Positions 16,485-27,545 of a stretch of 64,000 nucleotides of DNA are shown piece by piece. A model generated the notes under the pieces. The model made no database searches. It was not told the DNA's origin and saw only the letters and a program-made list of their open reading frames with translations. This DNA comes from Candidatus Campylobacter infans. GTDB taxonomy: Bacteria > Campylobacterota > Campylobacteria > Campylobacterales > Campylobacteraceae. The position numbers and the translations under genes are program-made. The stretch's first letter is position 1. Each line of letters opens with the position of its first letter. The stretch is from contig SPMW01000001.1 of assembly GCA_009827235.1 (NCBI GenBank), positions 77,945-141,944 of the forward strand, given 5' to 3'.

Positions 16485-18740
16485 TTATCTAAACGCCTTT
16501 ACGGCATCGCACATATTTTTAAGACTTGGTTTTACCTCGTCCCATTTTCTTGTTTTTAGCCCACAATCTGGATTTATCCATAATTGCTCTTTTGGTAATA
16601 CTTCAAGCAAGGCGCTAATTTGCGTTTTAATCTCATCAACGCTTGGCACACGCGGGCTGTGAATATCATAAACGCCAGGGCCTACTTCTTGCTTATAGCC
16701 AACTGATTTAAAAATTTTAAGCAATTCATTACCGCTTCTTGCTGTTTCTATGCTGATTACATCAGCGTCCATAGCCTCTATGGTTTTTATAATATCATTA
16801 AACTCAGAATAACACATATGCGTGTGGATTTGCGTGCTAGCATTAGCACAACTCACACTTAGCTTAAAGCAATCAACGGCAAATTTTTCATACGCACTGA
16901 TATTTTCTTTACGCAAAGGATAACCCTCTTTAAACGCGGCTTCATCTACTTGGATTATTTTAATACCTGCGTTTTGTAAGTCGTTTATTTCATCATAAAT
17001 GCAAAGGGCTAATTGTTTTGCAATATCTGCTCTGCTTAAATCATCGCGCACAAAACTCCAATTCATTATAGTAATAGGTCCTGTTAGCATACCTTTCATA
17101 ATGCGTTTTGTTTTGCTTTGAGCGTAGCTTATCCATTTTAGGGTCATAGCTTGTGGGCGGCTAACATCGCCAAATAAAAGCGGTGGCTTAACGCAACGAG
17201 AGCCATAGCTTTGAACCCAGCCATTTTTAGAAAACGCATAGCCTTTTAACTGCTCGCCAAAATACTCAACCATATCATTTCTCTCAGGCTCTCCATGAAC
17301 TAGCACATCTAAATCAATTTCTTCTTGAAATTTCACGCATTCATCTATATAAATTTTAATTTTTGCTTCGTATTCATCTTGGCTAATCTCGCCTTTTTTA
17401 AAGGCATTTCTAGTAGCGCGAAGCTCTGGGGTTTGCGGGAAAGAGCCTATGGTAGTAGTTGGTAATACTGGCAGCTTAAACTCATTATGCTGAGCCTTAA
17501 TGCGCTCGCTATAAGGCGTTTGACGCTCGAATGTGGTTAGAGATTTAACGCGCGCTTTTACGGCTTCATCGTTTATTAGCTCTGAGCTTTTTCTTGCGGC
17601 TATGGCTTGTTTGTTAGCATTTAATAATTCTATTTGTTTTGGGCTTAATGTGGCTTTATTTGCAATAGCCGTTAAAATCGCTACTTCATCTAATTTTTCA
17701 ACTCCATAACTTAGCCATTGTTTTATTTTCAAATCAGTTTCGTATTTTAGGCTATAAGGCACATGAAGTAATGAGCAAGAAGTGCCAATATATAAGCGTT
17801 CGTTTGGAATTTTTTCTGCTAAATGCTCGATTTTTTGGCTAAGGGCTTGAAGATCGGCTATCCAGATATTGCGCCCGTTTATTAGCCCTGCAAAAAGCAC
17901 CTTGCCACTTTCATTTATGGCTTTTATGCTCCCTCCGTGGCAAGATGTGTTATGAACCACATCAAGCCCAACAGCCCAAACGGGAGTTTTTACTATTTCT
18001 TTTACAGCTTCATTTGCGTGCTCAAAAAAGGTCATAAAGATTATTTTAGCGTTATTTGCGCTAGCACAAATTTTATCATACACGCTTTTTAATTTATCAA
18101 CTAATAAAAGCGCTTTATCTGTTACAAAAATTGGCTCATCAAGCTCAATTACCACCTCATCATCAAGCTTGCTAAGTTTAGCTACAAGCTCGCAATACAC
18201 GCTAACCAAGCTATCAAGCAAACTAAAAGCATCGCTATTATCTGTGGTTTTAGAAAGTGCTAAATAAGTAAAAGGTCCTATTAGATTGATTTTAGGTTTT
18301 ATGCCTAGGGTCTTTGCTTCTTTGTATTCTGCTTCGTATTTGCTAGAATCTAGGCTAAATTTTGTGTCTTTGCTAAGCTCTGGGACGATGTAGTGATAAT
18401 TGGTGTTAAACCATTTTGTCATTTCCATTGCCACAGCGTTTTTATTGCCACGAGCCATTGAAAAATAAAGCTCTTCGCCACTAAGCCCGCTAAATCTTTT
18501 AGGAATAGCTCCAAAGGCTATGCAGTGATCAAGCATAATATCATAATACGAAAAATCGCCAACGCTAATATAATCAATTCCGGCATTTTTTTGGTAATTT
18601 AAATGCCTAATTCTTAGTTGCTCGGCCACGCTTTTTACTGCGTTAAAATCACTTTTATTTGCCCAGTAGCTTTCTAGGGCAAATTTTAACTCTCTTTGTT
18701 CGCCTATGCGCGCAAAACCTGTGATGAAACTTTTTGACAT
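16485..18740 (-). CDS. metE: Cobalamin-independent methionine synthase
   Basis: MetE transfers a methyl group from 5-methyltetrahydropteroyl-glutamate to homocysteine, the last step of methionine synthesis. At 751 residues it is full length with two barrels. Landmarks are the N-terminal GFARIGEQRELKFALE, the linker start LPTTTIGSFPQT (~430), and the zinc site made by HTHMCYSEF and the later NPDCGLKTR. The start ATG has AAGGACAA upstream. Genes for a MTHFR-like protein and a Sel1 protein lie downstream on the same strand, but the terminator after metE makes a single operon doubtful. Confidence 0.97.
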   Translation of the reverse strand: MSKSFITGFARIGEQRELKFALESYWANKSDFNAVKSVAEQLRIRHLNYQKNAGIDYISVGDFSYYDIMLDHCIAFGAIPKRFSGLSGEELYFSMARGNKNAVAMEMTKWFNTNYHYIVPELSKDTKFSLDSSKYEAEYKEAKTLGIKPKINLIGPFTYLALSKTTDNSDAFSLLDSLVSVYCELVAKLSKLDDEVVIELDEPIFVTDKALLLVDKLKSVYDKICASANNAKIIFMTFFEHANEAVKEIVKTPVWAVGLDVVHNTSCHGGSIKAINESGKVLFAGLINGRNIWIADLQALSQKIEHLAEKIPNERLYIGTSCSLLHVPYSLKYETDLKIKQWLSYGVEKLDEVAILTAIANKATLSPKQIELLNANKQAIAARKSSELINDEAVKARVKSLTTFERQTPYSERIKAQHNEFKLPVLPTTTIGSFPQTPELRATRNAFKKGEISQDEYEAKIKIYIDECVKFQEEIDLDVLVHGEPERNDMVEYFGEQLKGYAFSKNGWVQSYGSRCVKPPLLFGDVSRPQAMTLKWISYAQSKTKRIMKGMLTGPITIMNWSFVRDDLSRADIAKQLALCIYDEINDLQNAGIKIIQVDEAAFKEGYPLRKENISAYEKFAVDCFKLSVSCANASTQIHTHMCYSEFNDIIKTIEAMDADVISIETARSGNELLKIFKSVGYKQEVGPGVYDIHSPRVPSVDEIKTQISALLEVLPKEQLWINPDCGLKTRKWDEVKPSLKNMCDAVKAFR

Positions 18741-18801
18741 AATTTTGTCCTTAAAAGAAAATAAAATTGCGGATTTTATCTTTTATAAGCTTTAAATTAG
18801 C

Positions 18802-18807
18802 TATAAT
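18802..18807 (+). promoter_or_regulatory. -10 box of the cytochrome gene
   Basis: TTAGCTATAATCCC has TATAAT 31 bases before the chosen ATG at 18839; no -35 box is evident. Confidence 0.55.
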
Positions 18808-18838
18808 CCCAAACTTTTTTTTAAAATTTGGGAGTAAT

Positions 18839-20119
18839 ATGCGTTTTTTTTGTGTCTTTGCTGTGTTTTTATCATTTTGCTTTGGCCTAGATTTATATGA
18901 AATATATATGAATGCTAAATTAAATGGCAATAACACCACACAAAAAGAATCAAACGCAGTAACTAAAAATCCTACCATGCACGATACCACTTGGCTTGAA
19001 CCAAATAAATGCCAATCTTGCCACCGCGATCAAACTAAATATTGGGAAAAAAGTTTTCACGCAAAAAGCCATGAAAACGCAAATCCACTTTATAAAGCTA
19101 GCATTGATTTAGTAGCTAAAAAAACTATAAAATCAAAAGAAGAAGTGCTAGTTGAATGCTCTACTTGCCATAATCCTGGCATAAAAATCAAAAAAATCGA
19201 TGAAGATTATAAAATAAGTAAAATTTTTGGTCTAAAAACTGCTAAAACTCAAAATATAGACGAGCAAATACATCATAAAAGCGATTTAAGTGGTGTTAGT
19301 TGTGCTTATTGCCATAGAATAGACAAAATAAAACAAGGCGGTAATTTTGGTAATTACGAAGTGCAGCTTTTAGATGATAGTAATAAAATCATAGTAGGCC
19401 CATATCAAGATACGCTAAAAGATAGCCACCACGATAACCAAAAAAGAGATTTTTTTATAGATAGCGATCAATTATGCTTGGTTTGCCACGATGGCATAGG
19501 CGCAAGCGATAGAAATGGCAAGCCAAATCCTATGTCTGCTTATTCAACTGGTGGCGAAATGATAAGTAATGAAAAATCTTGCGTAGAATGCCATATGAGC
19601 GAAAGATACGAAACCATCAATTCATCTTATGATGATGAAATACGCGTGCGCTATGTCCGCCAGCATTTATTTAATGGCGCTCATGATATTCGCCAATTAA
19701 AATTTGGTATTTTATTTAGATATAAAAAAGCAAAACAAATTTTAGAAATTATAAATAACTCATCGCATATGATCCCAACAGGCTTTGGTTCGCGTATGAT
19801 TCGCATAAAAGTTTATTATAAAGATCAAAACGCAAATATCCTTGGCGAGCATAGCTTTGATATAGGAACGCAATACTCTTATAATGGCGAGCCAGCTTTG
19901 CAATATTATGCTGATGAATTAAAAGATGATAACCGCTTAGCCCCACAAGAAGCGCGCGAGTTTGAATTAAATCTCCCACAAAACACCTTTTTAATAAATC
20001 TAAAAGCCCAGTTTTATTATTTAAGACCGGATTTAATCAATTTATTTGATTCAAATATAAATAATAAAGAAATAATCGGCCCAGTAGAGATCGCCGATAG
20101 AGTTTTTTATGTAAAATAA
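18839..20119 (+). CDS. Periplasmic pentaheme c-type cytochrome (cytochrome c554-like)
   Basis: The ATG at 18839 has GGGAG seven bases upstream and gives a clean signal peptide (MRFFCVFAVFLSFCFG), so I prefer it over a start 72 bases earlier. Five CxxCH haem sites are present at about residues 58 (CQSCH), 107 (CSTCH), 155 (CAYCH), 213 (CLVCH) and 248 (CVECH). Additional His residues could serve as distal ligands. The last ~150 residues are haem-free and rich in beta strands, starting with SSHMIPTG. Such proteins carry electrons in the periplasm; whether this one is a reductase is not visible. It lies 43 bases upstream of ispG, which may be coincidental. Confidence 0.88.
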   Translation: MRFFCVFAVFLSFCFGLDLYEIYMNAKLNGNNTTQKESNAVTKNPTMHDTTWLEPNKCQSCHRDQTKYWEKSFHAKSHENANPLYKASIDLVAKKTIKSKEEVLVECSTCHNPGIKIKKIDEDYKISKIFGLKTAKTQNIDEQIHHKSDLSGVSCAYCHRIDKIKQGGNFGNYEVQLLDDSNKIIVGPYQDTLKDSHHDNQKRDFFIDSDQLCLVCHDGIGASDRNGKPNPMSAYSTGGEMISNEKSCVECHMSERYETINSSYDDEIRVRYVRQHLFNGAHDIRQLKFGILFRYKKAKQILEIINNSSHMIPTGFGSRMIRIKVYYKDQNANILGEHSFDIGTQYSYNGEPALQYYADELKDDNRLAPQEAREFELNLPQNTFLINLKAQFYYLRPDLINLFDSNINNKEIIGPVEIADRVFYVK

Positions 20120-20162
20120 TTTATACAAATTTTAAATTAAATCTATAAATAAAAGAAAAAAA

Positions 20163-21221
20163 ATGAGATATAAAACCAAACAAATAAATGTGGGCGGAGT
20201 TTTAATAGGCGGCGATGCGCCAATAAGCGTTCAAAGTATGACTTATTCAAAAACGCGCGATGTAAAAAGCACCTTAGAGCAAATAAATCGTTTGTATTTT
20301 GCTGGGGCTGATTTGGTGCGCTGTGCGGTGTTTAATAAAGAAGATATAACAGGGCTTTGCGAGATTAAAAAGCAAAGCCCTTTGCCAATAATTGCTGATA
20401 TTCATTTTAACTTCACCTATGCTGTGGCTGTGGCGGATTTTGTCGATGCTATTCGCATAAATCCAGGTAATATCGGCGGTAAGGCGCATATTAAAGCAGT
20501 AGTTGATGCTTGTAAAAAAAGAAACTTACCAATAAGAATAGGTGTAAATTGTGGTAGCTTAGAAAAACAATTTGAAGAGCGTTATGGGCGCACGCCAGAA
20601 GCAATGATTCAAAGCGCGCTTTATAATGTTTCTTTGCTTGAAGATTTTGATTTTAGCGATATTGCCATAAGCTTAAAAGCTAGCGATGTACCTACTACCG
20701 TTAAAGCTTATAGGCAATTACGCCCGCTTGTTAAATATCCTTTTCATTTAGGGCTTACAGAAGCTGGCACGAAATTTCATGCTAGTATTAAAAGCGCCAT
20801 TGCTCTTGGGACGCTTTTATTAGAGGGCATTGGCGATACGATGAGAGTTAGCATTACAGGCGAACTTGAAGAAGAAATAAAAGTAGCAAGAGCCATCTTA
20901 CAAGACAGCGGTCGCCAAAAAAGCGGTGTAAATATCATCTCTTGCCCAACTTGTGGCAGATTACAAAGCGATTTGCTAAAAGCTGTTAAAATAGTAGAAG
21001 AGCATACTAAAAATATAAAAGAGCCATTAAATATAAGCGTAATGGGCTGCATTGTAAATGCCCTAGGCGAGGCAAAAGGCGCTGATATTGCAATTGCTTT
21101 TGGTAAAGAAAATGGTATGATAATAAAGCATGGCGAGATTGTGGCAAGATTAGCCCAAGATGAATTGATTGAGCGTTTTTTGATTGAGATTGAAGAAGAG
21201 GTTAAAGCTCGCAAGGCGTAA
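20163..21221 (+). CDS. ispG: 4-hydroxy-3-methylbut-2-enyl diphosphate synthase
   Basis: IspG (GcpE) catalyses the penultimate step of the MEP isoprenoid pathway using a [4Fe-4S] cluster. The 352-residue bacterial form is seen complete: [19 protein letters not shown] at the N-terminus, RINPGNIGG near 98, and the cluster cysteines in SCPTCGR (about 261-267) and [10 protein letters not shown] (about 296). The glutamate after GCIVN is also present. The start follows AAAAGAAAAAA, a weak site. The low-potential cluster would need a flavodoxin or ferredoxin donor not encoded nearby. Confidence 0.97.
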   Translation: MRYKTKQINVGGVLIGGDAPISVQSMTYSKTRDVKSTLEQINRLYFAGADLVRCAVFNKEDITGLCEIKKQSPLPIIADIHFNFTYAVAVADFVDAIRINPGNIGGKAHIKAVVDACKKRNLPIRIGVNCGSLEKQFEERYGRTPEAMIQSALYNVSLLEDFDFSDIAISLKASDVPTTVKAYRQLRPLVKYPFHLGLTEAGTKFHASIKSAIALGTLLLEGIGDTMRVSITGELEEEIKVARAILQDSGRQKSGVNIISCPTCGRLQSDLLKAVKIVEEHTKNIKEPLNISVMGCIVNALGEAKGADIAIAFGKENGMIIKHGEIVARLAQDELIERFLIEIEEEVKARKA

Positions 21222-21269
21222 AGAAATTAAAATTTTAAATTTATTTTAAATTAAATGAAAAGGTAATAA

Positions 21270-22661
21270 ATGCAAGACAATACCTACTCTTATGATATTG
21301 AAATTTCAATTTTAGCAAGTGTTTTTTATAATAACGACACCCTTAGCGATTTGGCTGATATTTTACGCCCTGAGGATTTTTATTTTAGACAAAATGGCGA
21401 TATTTTTTGGGCTATGCTTGCTTTATTTAATAAGCAAAACCCAATAGATGAAATTTTTCTAGCTAGCGAGTTAAAAGAAAAATTTAACAAAGAAGCATTA
21501 GATGCCGTGCTAGCAAGTAGCGGTATGATAGATGCGCAAAAATACGCCCTTATGCTAAAAGAGTTATCAAATAAGCGCGCTTTATTAGCCATTGCTTCAT
21601 CTGTGCCACAAACCATAAATGAATTAGCCATTAAAGATGCCATTGATAAGATTAGTGCTGATATTTTTAATCTCACAAATGAAAAGCAAGCTGGCTTAAA
21701 AGATGCCAAAGAAGCCACAAGCCAAGCCTTAGAAACCATAAAGCGTTTAAAAGAAGAGGGCAGAGGTTTAATTGGTATTTCTAGCGGTTTTACAGAGCTA
21801 GATGATAAAATCCAAGGGCTAAAAAATGGCGATTTTATTATAATTGCAGCAAGGCCAGGTATGGGAAAAACAACCTTTGCGCTAAATATAGTAGAAAGAG
21901 TGCTAAAAAGCAAGCAAGGCGTGATATTTTTTAGCCTTGAAATGCCAGCGGTGCAATTAATGTTTAGATTATTTAGCTCATACACCTCAATAAATCTTGG
22001 CGATATTATGAAAGCAAACTTAAATGATGATAATTTAGAAACCCTAAGCCAAACAGCCGATGAAATCGCAAATTCTGATTTATATATTTATGATAGTGGT
22101 AATCTAACCGTGCATATGGTGCGCGCGCAGTTACGCAGGTTATTACAAAAAAACGCAAATATAAAACTTTGCGTGATTGATTATATCGGGCTTATGACAA
22201 ACTCATCAAGTTTTGGCGAGAGGCATTTACAAATTGCGGATATTTCGAGGCAGTTAAAGCTCTTAGCGCGCGAACTTCAAATACCAATAATTGCGCTATC
22301 TCAGCTAAATCGTAGCTTAGAAAGTAGAGCAAATAAACGCCCTATGCTTTCTGATTTAAGAGAATCAGGCGCGATAGAACAAGATGCCGATATAATAATT
22401 TTTGTTTATCGCAAGGATTTTTACAAAGAGCAAGAAGCAAAAGAACAAATCGCAAAAGCCAAATTAGAAGGCAAGAGCATAAACTCTGAGGATATATTTA
22501 AAGCAGAAGAAGTAGAAGATGCTGAGATTATCATAGGTAAAAATCGCAACGGCCCAACTGGTGTGTTAGATTTTACATTTGATAAAACCAAAAGCAGATT
22601 TTTAGCTAAGATACCAGAAATCAAAGCCGTCCAAACTCAAAGCTTAGCTGATGAAGACTAG
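21270..22661 (+). CDS. dnaB: Replicative DNA helicase
   Basis: DnaB is the hexameric 5'-3' helicase at the replication fork. The 463-residue protein has the N-terminal collar domain (1-~115), a linker, and a RecA-like ATPase domain. Walker A is ARPGMGKT at 194-201, the Walker B region is LCVIDYIGLM, and the DnaB signature LSQLNRSLESRANKRP lies near 347-362 with the arginine finger region after it. No intein interrupts the P-loop. The ATG has AAAAGG upstream. Confidence 0.97.
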   Translation: MQDNTYSYDIEISILASVFYNNDTLSDLADILRPEDFYFRQNGDIFWAMLALFNKQNPIDEIFLASELKEKFNKEALDAVLASSGMIDAQKYALMLKELSNKRALLAIASSVPQTINELAIKDAIDKISADIFNLTNEKQAGLKDAKEATSQALETIKRLKEEGRGLIGISSGFTELDDKIQGLKNGDFIIIAARPGMGKTTFALNIVERVLKSKQGVIFFSLEMPAVQLMFRLFSSYTSINLGDIMKANLNDDNLETLSQTADEIANSDLYIYDSGNLTVHMVRAQLRRLLQKNANIKLCVIDYIGLMTNSSSFGERHLQIADISRQLKLLARELQIPIIALSQLNRSLESRANKRPMLSDLRESGAIEQDADIIIFVYRKDFYKEQEAKEQIAKAKLEGKSINSEDIFKAEEVEDAEIIIGKNRNGPTGVLDFTFDKTKSRFLAKIPEIKAVQTQSLADED

Positions 22662-22708
22662 CAAAAGCTTTAATAAATTTTAATTAAAATTTGGCTAAAA
22701 GGATTAAA

Positions 22709-24436
22709 TTGAAAGGCGTAATTGAAACTTTTTTTCGTTTTAAGGCTTATTTTAAGGATTATATTTTTCATTTTTGCGTGGCTATTTTTGGTATGATCTT
22801 AGCTAGTGCTGGCACGGCTGCTAGTGCGTATTTGGTTAAGCCTGTACTTGATCAAATTTTTGTAGATAAAAATAAAGAACTTTTATATTTATTGCCTTAT
22901 GCGATAATTGCGGTGTATTTTGCCAAAAGTCTTGGGACTTATTTACAAAGCTATTTTAGTGCTTATATCGGGCATGATATTGTTAGGCGTTTTCGAGCTA
23001 GGCTTTTGGCGCATTTAATTTATCTTGATATGAGCTTTTTTAATCGTTATAGAAGTGGCGAGCTAATTAGTCGTAACACAAACGATATCGAGCGCATTCG
23101 CTCCATAGTTTCAAGTATGCTCCCAGAGCTTGGCAGGGAGTTTATAACAGCTCTTGGGCTTTTAGGCGTGGTGATTTATCAAAGCCCTAAACTTGCGTTA
23201 TTTGCGCTTATTATTTTTCCAGCAGCCATTTATCCGCTAAGCCTTTTAGCACGCAAAATCAAGCAAATTTCAAAACTAAGCCAGGAAAAAACCAGCGATA
23301 TGACAGCGGCTTTGGCTGAAATTTTTTCAAATATAGAAATAATCAAGGCAAATAACGCTGAAAATAAAGAAATAACCCGCTTTAATGCCCACAATGATAG
23401 ATTTTTTAGATTAAATCTTAAAAGCGTAAGAACTGGCGAGCTAGTTAGTCCGCTAATGGAAACGCTTGGGGCTATTGGCGTGGCTGTGGTGATAATAATA
23501 GGCGGTAGCGAGGTTATAAATGGGACAATGAGCGTTGGAAGCTTTTTTTCATTTTTGACAGCGCTTTTTATGCTTTATACGCCGATTAAACGCGTAAGTA
23601 GCTTGTATAATAAAATGCAAGATGCCGTAGCTGCTAGTGAGCGCACCTTTGAGCTTTTAGGAATGAACGCAAATATAGTAGGCGGTATGGCAAAATTTCC
23701 AAGCAAGCTTTATTCTATTGCGTTTAATGATGTGCATTTTAGCTATGATAATAAAAATTTCGTTCTAAATGGACTAAGTTTTAGGGCAAATAGCGGTGAG
23801 ATAATTGCTATCATAGGCCAAAGTGGCGGTGGCAAAACTACTATTATAAATTTATTAATGCGCTTTTTTGATGCTAATAGCGGGCAAATTTTAATCAACC
23901 AAAATGAAATTACAGATTTTAGCCTAAACGAGCTAAGAGCGCACATAGGCATAGTTACCCAGCGCATTTATATTTTTAATGATACAATCGCAGCAAATGT
24001 CGCATACAGCCAAAATGGAAAAATTGATGAAGAGCGCGTGATAAAAGCGCTTGAAATAGCCGATGCTTATAGTTTTGTAAGAGCGATGGAGGGCGGGATT
24101 TATGCTGTGCTTGATGAGTTTGGAGCTAATCTTAGTGGCGGCCAACGCCAGCGTATCGCAATAGCGCGCGCCTTATACGCAAACCCGCAAATTTTAATTT
24201 TTGATGAAGCCACAAGTGCGCTAGATAACGAAAGCGAGCGCATAATAACCGATGTAATAGAGCGCATAAAGCACGAAAAAATAATCTTTGTGATAGCGCA
24301 TCGCCAAACGAGCATTAAAAATGCAAATAAAATTTTATTTTTAAGCCAGGGCAGGGCGCTTGGCTTTGGCTCAAATGATGAGCTAGAACAAAATTGCCAA
24401 GAATACAAAAAGCTAAAAGAATTAGCTAAAATTTAA
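22709..24436 (+). CDS. msbA: MsbA-like lipid A/ABC exporter (half transporter)
   Basis: This is a homodimeric ABC exporter of the MsbA type that flips lipid A-core across the inner membrane. The N-terminal ~310 residues carry six transmembrane helices; the rest is the nucleotide-binding domain with Walker A IGQSGGGKTT, signature LSGGQRQR, Walker B ILIFDEATSALD and the H-loop IAHR. I chose the TTG at 22709 because AAAAGGA lies five bases before it; a TTG at 22691 in the same frame would add six residues. It follows dnaB by 47 bases. Specificity for lipid A is by family resemblance; other lipid exporters look similar. Confidence 0.88.
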   Translation: MKGVIETFFRFKAYFKDYIFHFCVAIFGMILASAGTAASAYLVKPVLDQIFVDKNKELLYLLPYAIIAVYFAKSLGTYLQSYFSAYIGHDIVRRFRARLLAHLIYLDMSFFNRYRSGELISRNTNDIERIRSIVSSMLPELGREFITALGLLGVVIYQSPKLALFALIIFPAAIYPLSLLARKIKQISKLSQEKTSDMTAALAEIFSNIEIIKANNAENKEITRFNAHNDRFFRLNLKSVRTGELVSPLMETLGAIGVAVVIIIGGSEVINGTMSVGSFFSFLTALFMLYTPIKRVSSLYNKMQDAVAASERTFELLGMNANIVGGMAKFPSKLYSIAFNDVHFSYDNKNFVLNGLSFRANSGEIIAIIGQSGGGKTTIINLLMRFFDANSGQILINQNEITDFSLNELRAHIGIVTQRIYIFNDTIAANVAYSQNGKIDEERVIKALEIADAYSFVRAMEGGIYAVLDEFGANLSGGQRQRIAIARALYANPQILIFDEATSALDNESERIITDVIERIKHEKIIFVIAHRQTSIKNANKILFLSQGRALGFGSNDELEQNCQEYKKLKELAKI

Positions 24437-24532
24437 AATTAATTAAATTTTAAAATTTTATTTTAAAGTGTTGTTTTGTGATTTAATACTACTTAAAATT
24501 TTAAAATTTCACAATGAAATCAAAGGATAATT

Positions 24533-25798
24533 ATGGATTTTTTACAAATACAAGGCGGAGCCAAATTAAGCGGAGAAGTTAGCATAAGCGGTGCTAAAAA
24601 CGCGGCTTTACCGATAATTGCTAGCACGATTTTAGCTAAAAATGAAGTTGAAATTTTAAATGTGCCAAATGTTGTAGATATTAATACTTTGGTTGCGCTT
24701 TTGTGTAATCTTGGCGCACAAGGCCAGTTAAAAAATAATTTTTTAACCCTAAATACCCAAGAAATAAACTCCACAAAAGCCACTTATGATATTGTGCGAA
24801 AAATGCGCGCTAGTATTTTAGTGCTAGGTCCGCTTTTAGCAAGGTTTAAAGAGTGCGCGGTAAGCTTGCCAGGTGGCTGTGCCATAGGTGCAAGGCCGAT
24901 TGATTTACATCTTAGCGCGCTTGAAAAAATGGGCGCGCATATTAGCATTCAAGGTGGCTATGTATCAGCAAGCGCAAAAGATGGATTAAAGGGCGCTGAG
25001 ATAATTTTTGATAAAATCACCGTAACAGGTAGCGAAAATATCATTATGGCAGCTGCTCTTGCAAGGGGTAAAACGCGCATTTTAAATGCCGCAAAAGAGC
25101 CTGAGGTGGTGCAGATTTGTGAAATTTTAGCTGATTGTGGCGTGGAGATTAATGGCATAGGCACTAGCGAAATAAATATCACCGGCACAGATGGCGAGCT
25201 TTTACAAATGCCACAAATTTCTGTAATACCAGATAGAATAGAAGCTGGCACTTATTTATGCGCAGCAGCAATTAGCGCTAGCCAAATAACGCTAAAAAAT
25301 ACCAAAAAAGAGCATTTGCGCGCCGTGCTTGATAAATTAAGCGATATGGGCGTAAAATGCGAATGCGAGGGCAGCGATATTAAGGTGTTGCCAGCTTCAT
25401 CTTTAAAGCCTGTAAATATCATCACCACAGAATATCCTGGCTTTCCTACTGATATGCAAGCACAATTTATGGCACTAGCTTGCGTGGCTGATGGGACTAG
25501 TGTGATTGAAGAGAGGCTTTTTGAAAATCGCTTTATGCACGCTAGCGAACTAGCTAGAATGGGCGCAGATATCAAGCTAAACGCGCATATAGCTACAATC
25601 ACAGGCACCAAGCTTGAAGGCGCTGATGTGATGGCTACTGATTTGCGCGCAAGCTCAGCCTTAGTAATAGCAGCCCTAGCAGCAAGAGGGGTTAGTAATA
25701 TCCACCGCATTTATCACTTAGACCGCGGCTATGAAAACTTAGAGCAAAAGCTAAGCAGCCTTGGCGCAAATATAAAAAGACTTAAAGAAAATGCTTAA
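24533..25798 (+). CDS. murA: UDP-N-acetylglucosamine 1-carboxyvinyltransferase
   Basis: MurA commits UDP-GlcNAc to peptidoglycan synthesis by adding enolpyruvate from PEP. The 421-residue protein begins with the usual [11 protein letters not shown] (substrate Lys-Asn), has the catalytic loop [13 protein letters not shown] with Cys116 (the fosfomycin target), and [13 protein letters not shown] near 307. All key residues look intact, so fosfomycin sensitivity at the target is expected. ATG follows AAAGGATAATT. It is convergent with purH across a structured 205-base gap. Confidence 0.97.
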   Translation: MDFLQIQGGAKLSGEVSISGAKNAALPIIASTILAKNEVEILNVPNVVDINTLVALLCNLGAQGQLKNNFLTLNTQEINSTKATYDIVRKMRASILVLGPLLARFKECAVSLPGGCAIGARPIDLHLSALEKMGAHISIQGGYVSASAKDGLKGAEIIFDKITVTGSENIIMAAALARGKTRILNAAKEPEVVQICEILADCGVEINGIGTSEINITGTDGELLQMPQISVIPDRIEAGTYLCAAAISASQITLKNTKKEHLRAVLDKLSDMGVKCECEGSDIKVLPASSLKPVNIITTEYPGFPTDMQAQFMALACVADGTSVIEERLFENRFMHASELARMGADIKLNAHIATITGTKLEGADVMATDLRASSALVIAALAARGVSNIHRIYHLDRGYENLEQKLSSLGANIKRLKENA

Positions 25799-25911
25799 AA
25801 TTTTAATCTAAAATAATTTTTTGAGCGTAGCATCTTGGCTTAGCGCGCTTTGCTACTAGCTTTGTGCGTAAAATCTTTATAATTCATTTTGCGTTTTAAA
25901 ATTTTTTATTT

Positions 25912-25979
25912 GGCTAGAAATTAAAGCCTAAAACGCGCTTTAAGGCGTAGCTGATTTTGCTATTATAAAATTTCTAGCC
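25912..25979. terminator. Structured convergent intergenic element (likely terminator)
   Basis: GGCTAGAAATT (25912-25922) is perfectly complementary to AATTTCTAGCC (25969-25979). The 46 bases between contain further short GC-rich complementary pieces (GCCT ... AGGC). It lies between the convergent murA and purH genes, so termination is the simplest role; a small RNA is possible but unproven. Confidence 0.45.
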
Positions 25980-26003
25980 CCGTTTTTTAGCTTTTATAAA
26001 ATT

Positions 26004-27545
26004 TTAATGCCAAAAATGCCTAATGCCAGTAAAATACATCGCTATGTTATGCTCATTAGCAGCCAAGATTACCTCATCATCTCTTATGCTACCGCCTGGC
26101 TGGATTATGCTTTTAACCCCAGCCAACGCTGCTATATCAATGCTATCTCTAAATGGAAAAAACGCCTCGCTAGCAAGCGCACAGCCATTTAAATCTATAT
26201 TTTGATCCTTAGCCTTAGCCACAGCTGCGCGCGCAGCATCTACGCGGCTAGTCATACCCATACCAATTGCTAAAAGCGTGGCATCTTTTACATAAGCTAC
26301 GCAGTTTGATTTGGTTAATCCAGCTATTATCCAAGCAATTTTTAAATCCATTATTTGAGCCTTGTTGGCTTCTTTTTGGCTTACTAATTTTGCATTATCT
26401 ACCTCATTTTCGCTTATAAAATCGGCTTGTTGATATGCAAAACCGCCACAAATGGCTTTAAAATTATATTTTTGCGATATTTTGGCTAGATATTTGCCGT
26501 TTTCATCGCCTAATGTAAAAATTTTAGTGCGTTTTTTATCGCTGTATTCATTTAATGCGTCTTCATCGGCACTTGCGCATATTATCACCTCGGTAAAGAC
26601 CTTTTTCATTTCTATGGCTAATTCTTTACTCAAACGCCCATTTATGGCCACAACGCCACCAAATGCGCTTACTGGATCACATAGCATCGCAGCCTTATAG
26701 CTTTGCATTAAATCATTCTTAATGCCAAACCCGCAAGGATTAGCGTGCTTGCAAATCACCACAGCAGGCGCATCACCAAAACTTGTGGCGATGGCAATGG
26801 CTGCGTTTATGTCTGTCATATTATTAAAGCTAGGTTCGCCTTTTAAAATTTTAAAATTTTTACTTAAAAAATCATCAAATTCATAAATAGCGCCTTTTTG
26901 GTGCGGATTTTCTCCATATCTTGCATCAAAAACCTTAGTTCCGCTTATAAATTTTGTATCGCCAAAACCACCATTAAATCGCTCGTTCATATAGTTTGCT
27001 ATCATCGCATCATAGCTTGCTGTGTGTGAGAATGCTTTTATCATTAAATATCTGCGAAATTCTAAATTCACGCTATTTTGGCGTAATTTTTCTAGCGTTA
27101 GGGCATAATCATCTTGGCTTGTTAAAACCAGCACGCTTTGATGATTTTTAGCAGCACTTCTAATCATCGCTGGCCCGCCTATATCGATGTTTTCTATAAT
27201 TTCATCAAAATCATCGGTGCGATTTATTGTGGCTTTAAATGGGTATAAATTCACGCACACTAAATCAATCGCATTTATATTGTATTTGCTAGCATCGGCT
27301 CTGTGAGCGTCTAAATCGCGTCTGTATAAAATCCCGCCGTGAATGCGCGGGTGTAAGGTTTTCACCCTGCCATCAAACATTTCAGGGCTTGTGGTATATT
27401 GGCTAACTTCAATGGCATTTATTCCATTATCTTTTAGTATTTTAAAAGTGCCACCAGTGCTTAAAATCTCCCAGCCCAAATCCGCTAAGCCTCGCGCAAA
27501 TTCCACCACGCCATCTTTATGGCTTACGCTAATTAAAGCTCTCAT
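26004..27545 (-). CDS. purH: Bifunctional AICAR formyltransferase/IMP cyclohydrolase
   Basis: PurH carries out the last two steps of de novo purine synthesis. The 513-residue protein has the N-terminal methylglyoxal-synthase-like cyclohydrolase domain ([37 protein letters not shown]) and the C-terminal formyltransferase domain ([10 protein letters not shown] near 215, KHANPCGFG near 269 with the catalytic Lys-His, FFPFRDSID near 469). The ATG overlaps the stop of the J-domain gene by four bases on the minus strand. The two genes are also neighbours in C. jejuni (Cj0953c-Cj0954c, from memory). Confidence 0.97.
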   Translation of the reverse strand: MRALISVSHKDGVVEFARGLADLGWEILSTGGTFKILKDNGINAIEVSQYTTSPEMFDGRVKTLHPRIHGGILYRRDLDAHRADASKYNINAIDLVCVNLYPFKATINRTDDFDEIIENIDIGGPAMIRSAAKNHQSVLVLTSQDDYALTLEKLRQNSVNLEFRRYLMIKAFSHTASYDAMIANYMNERFNGGFGDTKFISGTKVFDARYGENPHQKGAIYEFDDFLSKNFKILKGEPSFNNMTDINAAIAIATSFGDAPAVVICKHANPCGFGIKNDLMQSYKAAMLCDPVSAFGGVVAINGRLSKELAIEMKKVFTEVIICASADEDALNEYSDKKRTKIFTLGDENGKYLAKISQKYNFKAICGGFAYQQADFISENEVDNAKLVSQKEANKAQIMDLKIAWIIAGLTKSNCVAYVKDATLLAIGMGMTSRVDAARAAVAKAKDQNIDLNGCALASEAFFPFRDSIDIAALAGVKSIIQPGGSIRDDEVILAANEHNIAMYFTGIRHFWH

